Position numbers and translations under genes: made by a program. The notes below the pieces were generated by a model. It was not told the origin of the DNA. It saw only the letters and a program-made list of their open reading frames with translations, and did no database searches. Shown here one piece after another: positions 20,141-27,534 of a DNA stretch of 64,000 nucleotides. The number at the start of each line of letters is the position of its first letter. The first letter of the stretch is position 1. This DNA is from Metridium senile (Eukaryota; Cnidaria; Anthozoa; Actiniaria; Metridiidae), in the NCBI GenBank assembly GCA_949775045.1, contig OX459108.1:2900935-2964934 (forward strand), read 5' to 3'.

Positions 20141-22093
20141 CATTATGCTTATGTCACTAGCATGTACCAGGCTTTTGTGTATAGCTTTTCTCACCTGAAG
20201 TCATTTTACCACTGATGTACTCTGGATCTTTCTTCATGTCGGCAAGAGCAGCCAATGGCAACCCCCAGTTTGCAACTAAATCAAAGAATATGGAAAATAA
20301 TTAATTTTGACATTAATTTTTTTCTTATTATTATTTTCCTTTTATAACCTTTTTCTCATTTCCCTTTCAGTTTCTTTATTATTGTACTTTATAAAATAAC
20401 TATTAGAAATCGTGCATTCTGATTGGTTGAGGCACATGCTTTATGAGAGCACACAGCACTGTATTTGCATGTTGATCAATTTGTATTTTATAAAAGAAAT
20501 AGAAAACTTGCTTTCTGTGCTGTATGCAGTTATAAAATAATGAACTTGGTAATTTTCAGAACATGTGTTCATTTGAATTTAAACAATAGAGTAGTTGAAT
20601 CGAGGGCATTATGCTGTGATAGTTGCCCGCGGAAACTGGATGTTCAGAAAAACAAATAGTTGAGGGTGACTATGAAGTTTTGAGGAACATCCAGTTTCCA
20701 AGGGCAACTATCACAGCATTATGCCCAAGATTTTAACTGCTCTATTTGTTTTTTATTATTCAGCAACAAAAATTTTCTGAAGTGGACGATAAGCTCAGCG
20801 GGCACTATGCGCTGATAGTATCCCCACTATCACGTCACGTGATCGCCCCTCGACCAATGAGAGCGGAGGAAAATTTGTTGTTTAATTATAATGTTTAATA
20901 TTGCATTAACCCGCATCCATTTCGCGCATCTCGTTTTTCATCATTTATTTGCGTTTTTTGGAAAATGTGTCTAAATAATATCTTAATTTGAAACATGCTC
21001 AGGTTTTCACTACCTGACATGGTCGCTGTTTTGTCTCAAAACAACAATATTACAACTTTGTAAAAATGAATAGATAAAATATAATGTTGACGTCTTTGGT
21101 CGTACAACTAATACAAAATAGGTTTTAGGGTTTCTGGAGATGACAAGAATAATTTGACAGAAAGACATTCAATTTGGTGCTTTTGCGAGTGTTACAAGGA
21201 CAACAGAAATTAAATCACTTAGCACAAAATACTTATAAAATACTTAAAACCCCATAACCCCTCTCAGATTTGCCACAGCTTTTTGCACCAACACAACTGA
21301 TTGAATTGCTTTATTGAGTCATAGAGCATGTGAAGAATCATTAAAAGAAGCATTTACATCTAACAGTGCTTCTCGAGTCTTCATAAGTTTCTTATAACTA
21401 CATGTAGATAGATCAATGCTGCCTAGTTTTCTATTTCCTTTCTGGAAGATATTCAGTAGTCCCAATCAAACAAATCTGAGCACTGTTGAATTATAGAGAA
21501 CACTTCTCAGCCAATCACAGCGCGCGATTTAAATCAAATATTTTATAATTGGTTTAAACAATTGAAGTTGAATAAAAAATATATATAAAAATTAAAGTCA
21601 CTCACCTGGGCCCCAGAAATGCTACATTGTTAAAAAAAGAAGACAAAAGAAGCATAATTACTCATAAATACTGAATTCAGCATTACAATATATAAAATCA
21701 AAATCATAACATTTCACAAACAACCTGTTAACCAAGCCTAGATATTTAGATTTGAAAATTACATTTTTACAAATGAACGAAAGAAAATTTAATACAGCAT
21801 CAGCTAAAATGCTTAAACCTTACAGAGAAAAAACGTAATTTTTCAACTAAAATAAATAAGCTTAATGCAACTACGTCCAGCTACATGTGCAAGTCTATAG
21901 ACTGCGTTGCCGGCGGTCTGATCGTCTTACCGTGCTGTTGAGAGAAAAATTGAATACAAATTTAGTCAGGTAAATAGAAGAAAGCATAAACTTTAAGAAT
22001 TGGTATAGTCTAGTACATTTACCTGCATAAGTATTCTCTAAATTCTTTACTTTTAAGGTGGTCTAGCCCTCTTCGTAGTACTCTTGCCGCCAT
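16422..22093 (-). CDS. MPC1: Mitochondrial pyruvate carrier subunit 1 (six exons, two of them microexons)
   Basis: MPC1 pairs with MPC2 in the inner mitochondrial membrane to import pyruvate. Exons in transcription order: 22023-22093, 21931-21934 (4 nt), 21606-21621 (16 nt), 20195-20275, 18078-18210 and 16422-16470. They sum to 354 nt, 117 residues plus stop; human MPC1 has 109. Every intron has GT-AG ends and the frame closes exactly. Exon 1 gives [20 protein letters not shown]; the microexons supply S-T and H-F-W-G-P; exon 4 continues [20 protein letters not shown]; exon 5 carries [12 protein letters not shown] and [10 protein letters not shown], all MPC1 signatures. The C-terminal exon ([12 protein letters not shown]) is less conserved, so its identity rests on frame and acceptor. 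The ATG lies in a typical AAAATGGCGGC context. Introns 4 and 5 are full of repeats. Lies tail-to-head after the PRDM9-like gene on the same strand, about 640 bp apart. Confidence 0.93.
16995..17300 (-). repeat. Dispersed repeat R1, two inverted copies, one interrupted
   Basis: R1 units in minus orientation at 16999-17060 and 17085-17285; the second is split by the 120-bp insertion at 17132-17251. This lies inside MPC1 intron 5. Confidence 0.8.
17132..17251. mobile_element. 120-bp insertion inside an R1 copy
   Basis: Ends TAGCCTCCCCCGAAGGCA and TGCCTGCGGAGGAGGCTA are inverted. Flanks ACTGATAGG and AACGATAGG look like a slightly mutated 9-bp duplication; uninterrupted R1 copies read AACGATAGGTAAT here, giving the empty site. 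Confidence 0.6.
17520..17660 (+). repeat. Dispersed repeat R1 with its leader
   Basis: GACGAAGGACTAAAGCTC and AACGTCAGTAAAG lead into a full R1 unit. It is followed by TTTG-rich sequence. Confidence 0.75.
17817..17913 (+). other. Exon-like open segment, unidentified
   Basis: A strong acceptor (TTTTTTGTTTTTTCAG) precedes 97 bp open in one frame, including [20 protein letters not shown], followed by AG|GTAAAA. It lies antisense within MPC1 intron 5. No partner exon or family was found; it may be a stray gene fragment or chance. Confidence 0.25.
17905..18085 (-). repeat. Three-fold tandem repeat covering the MPC1 exon 5 splice donor
   Basis: Units of about 70-80 bp contain CTTACTTGTATTTG (plus strand). 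The one nearest 18078 is the real end of MPC1 exon 5 (AAATACAA|GTAAG); two copies at about 17935 and 18002 lie inside the intron and keep the donor-like AAATACAA|GTAAGA. Confidence 0.75.
18240..19050. repeat. (ATAAATAGATAG)n-type simple repeat, interrupted
   Basis: Imperfect ATAA/ATAG/ATGA tetranucleotide repeats at 18240-18523 and 18839-19050, split by a hAT-like element. Lies in MPC1 intron 4. Confidence 0.85.
18524..18838. mobile_element. hAT-like MITE
   Basis: Starts CAGGGTTCGTAC and ends GTACGAACCCTG, typical hAT termini, with internal TTTTCCAAAACTTTTCC motifs at both ends. It sits in a tetranucleotide repeat, so the 8-bp target duplication cannot be fixed. Confidence 0.8.
19163..19574. 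mobile_element. MITE with ~190-bp inverted arms
   Basis: AAAGGCCTTTTGCAACAAC...TTTTCCATACAAATCCT is inverted across the centre at about 19370; arms are about 85-90% similar with indels. Lies in MPC1 intron 4. Confidence 0.75.
19670..19935 (+). repeat. Two direct ~127-bp copies
   Basis: Each copy contains GGCTATAAGCATAAGCAGCA, CTCATTAGCCA and GAGAAATGCTTCACTGAGTC. A third fragment (ATGCTTATGTCACTAGCATG) lies at 20145-20170, beyond the LINE tail. Confidence 0.7.
19935..20142 (+). mobile_element. LINE 3' end with (ATT)n tail
   Basis: Decayed CR1/L2-like C-terminus ([13 protein letters not shown] reading near 19993) followed by TTTTCAGCGCTTAGGACAAA and (TTA)n. Inserted within the third of the ~127-bp direct copies. 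Confidence 0.55.
20195..20275 (-). other. MPC1: MPC1 exon 4
   Basis: 81 nt encoding the conserved A-N-W-G-L-P core; acceptor TTTGATTTAG, donor TTCAG|GTGAG. It begins with two bases completing a Val codon and ends one base into an Ala codon. Confidence 0.93.
20395..20545. mobile_element. MITE end (GATTGGTTGAGGC family)
   Basis: CTGATTGGTTGAGGCACATG and AAAAGAAATAGAAAACTTGC match 13650-13745. A related opposite end (GTTTTCTATTTC...GCGCGCGATTTAAATC) is at about 21430-21550 and again at 53490-53610. Confidence 0.5.
20600..20745. mobile_element. Foldback repeat, ~57-bp arms
   Basis: GGGCATTATGCTGTGATAGT...ACTGGATGTTC is inverted at about 20690-20740. Nested in the larger MITE family copy spanning roughly 20395-21550. 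Confidence 0.65.
20746..21605. other. MPC1 intron 3, repeat-derived, no other gene seen
   Basis: Contains CACGTCACGTGATCGCC and, at 21290-21550, a decayed copy of the MITE also present at 53305-53615 (GAGTTATAGAG...CTTCTCGAGTCTTC). No further exon seen. Confidence 0.5.
21606..21621 (-). other. MPC1: MPC1 exon 3, 16-nt microexon
   Basis: CATTTCTGGGGCCCAG flanked by a TTTTTTTAACAATGTAG acceptor and a consensus CAG|GTGAGT donor. It encodes H-F-W-G-P plus the first base of Val, residues near-invariant in MPC1. Confidence 0.88.
21931..21934 (-). other. MPC1: MPC1 exon 2, 4-nt microexon
   Basis: Minus-strand CACG is flanked by a good acceptor (TTTTTCTCTCAACAG) and a consensus donor (GTAAGA). With the AG left over from exon 1 it makes AGC ACG, the Ser-Thr that precedes H-F-W-G-P in MPC1. 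Without it exon 1 (phase 2) cannot join exon 3 in frame. Confidence 0.8.
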
Positions 22094-22736
22094 TTTGAAA
22101 TTTGTGAAGCAATGACGTGACAGGGATTTATTACGCATGCTCGCAAAATGCACGAAAATATTCACGTTACACAGGGAGCCCGACATTAAAAACCGCTGCG
22201 CAGCCAGGGAGACAGATACGTAATTACTATACACAAGATTTACGCAACAAATAAATATACATCCACGGGAACCCAGGGGTTATATTCTGTCACTCGTTTC
22301 TCGCTCCTTGAATGATGATACATAAATGAACAAACAAATATAAAAAATACATAAATATACATAAAAGGACAAACAAAACAAAACAAAATTAAATAAATGA
22401 ATAACAAACAAACAGACAAAAAATAAATAAACAAACAAACAATTAAAGACAAACTAATTGAATAAATAATTGAATAAATAATAATACTGGTATACACGAA
22501 TAAATAAATATTTTATATATAGATAAATAAAAATACAACCCAAAACACATTCAAACAAACAAAAGAAAAACAAAGAAATTAAACTGATGAAAAAGTAAAA
22601 AGTAAAAATAATTTAATTAAAATTCTTGATATTTAGTTATCTTACAATTAAAATGTACTTTCCTTAATCTACATATAATATTCAATATTTTACAATAAAA
22701 ATATTTTGTTTTCCTATCAATTTAAAAAAAAAGCTA
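22094..22736. other. MPC1 promoter side / spacer to the PRDM9-like gene
   Basis: GC-richer sequence at 22100-22250 just upstream of the MPC1 ATG may hold its promoter; no core element is clear. At 22258-22312 lies a decayed end of the CATCCTCGGGAACCCAGG element. From 22330 to 22560 the sequence is an A-rich AAAC/AAAT simple repeat. Confidence 0.5.
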
Positions 22737-25506
22737 TTAATGGATATTCTTGATATGTACATTAAGACTATTGAGCTGTGTAAATGCCTTGTCACAGTAC
22801 TTACACTGATATGGTTTGATACCTGTATGAATACGCTCGTGTCGTTCAAGGATAAACACACGTGCAAATGCCATGTCACAGTACTTACACTGATATGGTT
22901 TGATACCTGTGTGAATACGCTCGTGGTTTTCAAGGTTACTGGACACTGTAAATGCCTTGTCACAGTACTTACACTGATATGGTTTGATACCTGTGTGAAT
23001 ACGCTCGTGGTTTTCAAGGTTACTGGACACTGTAAATGCCTTGTCACAGTATGTACACTGATATGGTTTGATACCTGTATGAATACGCTCGTGTTTTTCA
23101 AGGTCACCGAGCTGTGTACATGCCTTGTCACAGTACTTACACTGATATGGTTTATATCCCGAGTGGGTTCGTAAATGTGTCATCAAATGACCATTTTGTG
23201 TACTCTTTTTCTTACAAACAGGACAAACTAGATCTTTACTATTACAATGTGTTCGTAGATGTTTATCATATAATTTAACAGTTTTACATATTTGACTACA
23301 TAGTGTACATGTGCATTCCTTGTTTTCACAATAAGTAGTACTGGTTCTTTTCGTGTATCCTTGATGTTTTGGGGTACAGTAGGAGGTATTGACTTCAGCA
23401 AGCAGCTGTCTTTTTGTTTCTATACATAAGAAAAGAAAGAGAATAAGTATGTAATTGATAATTAATATATTTCCAGGTTTAATTTTAATTTAAAATAATT
23501 GAATAATACTAAATTTCTCATGAAATGGCTTGTGTTAGAAAACATTTGATTAAAAACACGTATATAGCGAAACAAAATTGACGGCCACTTCAAGGAATGC
23601 AAATTTCAAAAAAATAAAACAATGAAATAATTTATGGATGAATAAATAGCTATAATTTAACATTTTTACATTAAGCTTACCATGTTTACGACAATTATCG
23701 TCAGTCTCTGTAGTAGATATCCCAAGATCCTGTGCGTACTTGTCGCCATACCAAACTAACAACTCGGTTCCTTGTGGGATCTGTTTGTAGCTTCGGTAAT
23801 AGATTTCTCCTCTATACTGAAATGAAACTAAGTTTTGTTCTCTTTCACATCGTGAGCAATTCACAAATCTCATCCAGTTAGCTGCGGTTTCGTCTGCACC
23901 GTCAACGAAGTGACTAAACTTGCCATCTTTGATGATCTGGAAAACGAAGGACTGAATCAAATAAAAGAACACTCGAGTCAGGGGCGTAGCGTGGTCATTT
24001 TGACAAGTACGCACGGATATGGATTTTTGACTTTTGAATACAAACATATATGGAAAAAGATTAAAAGATTACATTTGAAAATTCCCCGCCTTAAGGGCGC
24101 ATTATTTTATTTCAATAGTTTTTTAGTATTTACCTCCCACATATAACTGGTGTCCATGCCATCATCAATATCTTCCAGTTTGATTTTCTTGCCTTTATAT
24201 GGTCCAAACTTTGCTCTGATAGGAATAACACCAGATTTACAAAACACACCCAGACCTGCATGGGGTATTTTAGATGGTTTGATCTCAAGGAAGTCTGGTA
24301 ACGAGGCTCTTGCTGCTGTTAGTAGGTTATTATCAGTAGAGAGAGGTTTGTCAGGAAGGGGCTGTAAGGCATCGTGTTTTGGACAGTCTCCATAGTACAG
24401 GTCCTGACACTCTTCACAGTCTATGCAGGAAAAAAAGACGATTAGGAGACATTAAATGACACGAAATGCAGCAATATAGAAATGAATAATGATAATGAGT
24501 GATGATGGTGGTGGTTGAGGTAACTCATAGTTGTGATGATGGTCATTATGATGGTGATAACAGTTGTGATGATGATATGATGATGATGATGATAGAGGTG
24601 GTGGTGGTGGTGACAATGGTGATGGTGATAATAGATGTGATGATGATAATAATGATGATAGAGGTGGTGGTGGTGGTGACAATGGTGATGGTGATAATAG
24701 TTGTGATGATGATTGAATTATGATGGTGATGATAGTTGTGATGATGATAGAGGTGGTGGTGGCATGTGACAATGGTGATGGTATTGTTGGTGATAATGCG
24801 GCTAATGATAATGATGATGATTGTGATGATGATGGTGGTGGTGGTGGTGGTAGTGGTTTGGGTGGTGGTGGTGGTGGTGGTGGTGGTGGTGGTGGTGGTG
24901 GTGGTGACAATGGTGATGGTGTTAGTGGAGATACTGGTCATGATAATGATCGATGCTTATGGTGGTGATGCTATAATGATGCTAATGATGCTAATTGTTA
25001 TACTTACACAGATAATGATCGTCATCAGGTACTTCAGCCTCACGATAAGTTGCTTTCATAGACCGTGTTCTAATGGGATATCTGCTGCCAGTGTCATGAT
25101 GGACTTTCTCTTTTTCTTCTTCTTCTTCTTCTTCATTATCAAACAACGAAGCATCATTCATCATTTGTTCAGATATTTCTGCCAGGTCGTCAAAGTCGTC
25201 CGTACTGGCTTCACTTTTCTTGGTCTAAGACAATGGTAAAATAATATTTCAATTTGCTATATTTGGGGTAAAATGTAAAATAAAGCGATGTACCTTTGTG
25301 GCTTTTGTAGCATCAAATAGCGAATTCCTTTTTGGACGAAATTCTAAAAAAACAAACAATTTGATTAATTATGTATTGCTGCATGTTTGATCTGCCATTA
25401 TTTGTTTTTCTGTTTACTTGTTTGTTTGTTTTGTCTGTCTGTCTGTCTTTCTTGTCTGTTTGTTTTGTCTGTATATGCATGTCTGTCTGTTTGTTTTGTC
25501 TGTATA

Positions 25507-25547
<41 letters not shown>

Positions 25548-26192
25548 TTCTGTCTGTCTGTCTGTCTGTTTGTTTTGTCTGTATCTGTTTGTTTTTCTGT
25601 CTGTCTGTCTGTCTATTTGTTTGTTTGCTTGTTTGTTTGTTTGTCTTTCTGTCTTCTTTGTTTATTTATCTGTCTCTCTATTTGTTTGTTTACCTGGTGC
25701 AAATCTCTTAATCATCTTGTTTCTCTTTGCTACTTCCTCTGATACTCCTGGTATCCAGTCCATATCACTATCATCACTACTCTCACTACTGCTATCACTA
25801 TCATCTAATGAACTAAACACTTTACGCTTCTTCTTGGGTTTGTTGGATGTTGTTGGTCTTTGTGGTCTGGGTGTTTTAGGAACAGGCAAACCTAAAGAAA
25901 TATAATAGCAAAACAACAACAACAAACACGAAAAATCACAGAAAACAAAAAAAGAAAAATGCAAACAAACAAATAATTAAAAAATACAAAAACAACAGAG
26001 AAACAAGCAAAAAAACTATAAACTCAACTCAAAATCCAAAGAAAAAAAGATAAAAAAAGGAAAAAAAATTCAAACATTTAAACATTTTTTCTTCTACTTA
26101 CCAAGGCTCCTCATAAAATCATGGTTTTCTTTGATTCTTTTCAGCCTCGCTAGTTCGTACTCTGACAATTTGTTAGCTCCTTGATCAGCCAT
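22737..26192 (-). CDS. PRDM9: PRDM9-like histone methyltransferase with C-terminal C2H2 array
   Basis: In vertebrates PRDM9 binds DNA through its zinc fingers, trimethylates H3K4/H3K36 with its SET domain and places meiotic recombination hotspots. Exons in transcription order: 26102-26192, 25694-25891, 25294-25343, 25008-25224, 24134-24420, 23681-23936, 22737-23419; they sum to 1782 nt (593 residues) with GT-AG junctions and matching phases. The order is: basic/acidic N-terminus with a KPKKKRK nuclear signal and acidic runs; R-Y-P-I-R-T-R motif, comparable to the SSXRD-adjacent segment; DDDHYLYCEECQ...CPKH zinc knuckle; SET domain with [25 protein letters not shown] and [17 protein letters not shown]; then zinc fingers. 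The Tyr equivalent to the vertebrate catalytic residue (E-I-Y-Y-R) is kept. No KRAB box was seen. The ATG in exon 1 is preceded by stops. Introns hold GATGGT and CTGT microsatellites and a hAT-like fragment. Assignment to the PRDM9 subfamily is strong; hotspot function is inference. Confidence 0.93.
22740..23390 (-). other. PRDM9: Zinc-finger array of the PRDM9-like protein (last exon)
   Basis: Seven C2H2 fingers are encoded by one exon. The first two (C-T-L-C and C-P-V-C) are divergent. Fingers 3-7 are a tandem 84-bp minisatellite: linkers are H-T-G-I-K-P-Y-Q-C and frameworks nearly identical, while residues at helix positions -1, 2, 3 and 6 differ: Q/G/D/K, V/S/N/N, V/S/N/N, R/F/I/R, Q/N/S/V. 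Fingers 4 and 5 differ by about two bases in 84. Finger 3 has Cys in place of the core Phe (DKACTQ), and finger 7 ends with a longer His spacing and the stop. Confidence 0.93.
23681..24420 (-). other. PRDM9: SET (PR) domain exons of the PRDM9-like gene
   Basis: Exon 24134-24420 carries the zinc knuckle and N-SET ([20 protein letters not shown]); exon 23681-23936 carries the C-SET ([20 protein letters not shown]). They join in phase 0. The intervening intron contains a hAT-like repeat at 23980-24095. Confidence 0.93.
23980..24095. mobile_element. hAT-like fragment, also present in stefin 1 intron 2
   Basis: CAGGGGCGTAGCGTGGTCAT...TTTTGACTTTTGAAT matches 29357-29460 at roughly 80% identity. 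The CAGGGGCGTAG start is typical of hAT termini. Confidence 0.6.
24487..24975 (+). repeat. GATGGT/GGTGGT microsatellite in a PRDM9-like intron
   Basis: Interrupted ATGATGGTGGTGGTGGTG repeats with longer GGT runs near 24860-24905. The poly-Pro/poly-Thr frames on the minus strand are repeat artefacts. Confidence 0.9.
25388..25692 (+). repeat. CTGT/TTGT microsatellite in a PRDM9-like intron
   Basis: Long tracts of CTGT and TTTG units up to 2 bp from the exon 2 donor at 25694. Gives spurious Cys/Leu/Val-rich frames. Confidence 0.9.
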
Positions 26193-27534
26193 GACTGGAA
26201 GTTTGATTTGCTTTGTATTGGAAAAAAAGGGAAATTTTTGTTTTGTAAAAAAAGCATTTACTTTCAAAATTTGAATTTTGATATTTTCCGGCTGTATTAA
26301 AATATTATAAAACATTTCATGTAGAGTTTAGCTTTTTAGATTTATTAAACAACGGCAAACTTATTGAAATAATTTTTTTTTTCGTTTTTCAAAAACACAT
26401 GAAATTTTGATAAATCAGTACAATTTCCCCAATTTCATCAGTTGTAGAATGAAAAAAGAATGCCAAATATACGTTTCAAAGAAAAATATATTCAAAAATA
26501 ATCACAGGCCAAAAAAAATTCAAAGTGAAAAGAAATTTTACAAATAGCAAATTTAGAGTAATATAATATAGATTTCGTAAACACCATTAAAACAGAATAT
26601 TGTTTTAGATAAATATTGCATGTTTGAGAAAAAGGCATAGTTTACGTAAATATAGTTACCAACCAAATTACTTATCAACTTTGAGTTTCGCCTCTGACTT
26701 GAACTTCTAGTACTGCAAACGCACCACGAAAAATATACCTAAAATCATACAAAAATATAAATTTAGCTAACAAATAAAACCTTAAAAGTTTGTCCAAGAT
26801 AATACTGCTTTAACATCATTTGATTTTGTATAGAAATTACCTTTTATAATACCTCAAAGATGAAGAAAAATACACGACAATTGTTGTGTGGCCTGTCTTC
26901 CTCTTCTTCTCCACTTGAGCAAGACGAGCAAGATACTGGCAGCGCGCGCGAAAATGAGCGCATTACGTCATTTTAATACTGGAATCCGATAGGTTGATTT
27001 TAAAAAGAGCGGGAAAATATTTTGCAAAAGGCGGGAAAAATGAAAATGTCAAAAATATCAAAAATTTGTTAAGAATTAAATGAGAAAAATAGAAAAAAGA
27101 AAAAGGATAAGTTATAGACTTGACACAAAGGCATGAAAAAGTTTGATTTTAAAATAGAACGAAAGATAAAAAAGAGGAAATAAAAAAAAGATGCCTTTGG
27201 GCTTCCATGCTGATATTGAAACAAGGCTTCAGATTAAAAATAACTTTGCAATTTTTAAAAAAATATTATTATGATAATTTTCAATTCATACAACTAACTT
27301 TGTTTACTATTATGTATTACAAAATAAGACGTTTTATTATTTTTCATTCTTTCAAATATTTGGGCTTCCTGTGTATAAACAACTATAACCCAGTCTTACT
27401 AAAATACTCTGAAAAGGAACGCCTGGTGCAAAGTGTTGTTTTCTTGTGGGCATATGAGGCTCACATGACATCTTTATTTACGAGGTGTGGTTCAAGATTT
27501 TACTGTTAGCAAACTACTTCTTATTCTTGCCAAA
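26193..27534. promoter_or_regulatory. Divergent promoter region between the PRDM9-like gene and stefin 1
   Basis: Three E2F-like sites lie within 93 bp: GCGCGAAA (26946-26953, minus-strand TTTCGCGC), GCGGGAAAA (27009-27017) and GGCGGGAAA (27030-27038). TTACGTCA, close to an ATF/CREB site, lies at 26963-26970. They are 0.75 kb upstream of the PRDM9-like ATG and 0.5 kb upstream of stefin 1, so either gene may use them. Start sites are not determined; a 5'-UTR intron is possible. Confidence 0.4.

Noticed and set aside
22740..23174. 144-residue plus-strand frame and 149-residue second minus-strand frame
   Set aside because: Shadows of the tandem zinc-finger repeat; only the minus-strand frame with C2H2 spacing carries the family motifs and joins in phase to the SET exon.
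24452..25239. Poly-Pro, poly-Thr and Val/Met-rich frames
   Set aside because: Products of the GATGGT microsatellite in a PRDM9-like intron.
25371..25905. Cys/Leu/Val-rich plus-strand frames
   Set aside because: Products of CTGT/TTGT repeats; the real coding here is on the minus strand (25694-25891).
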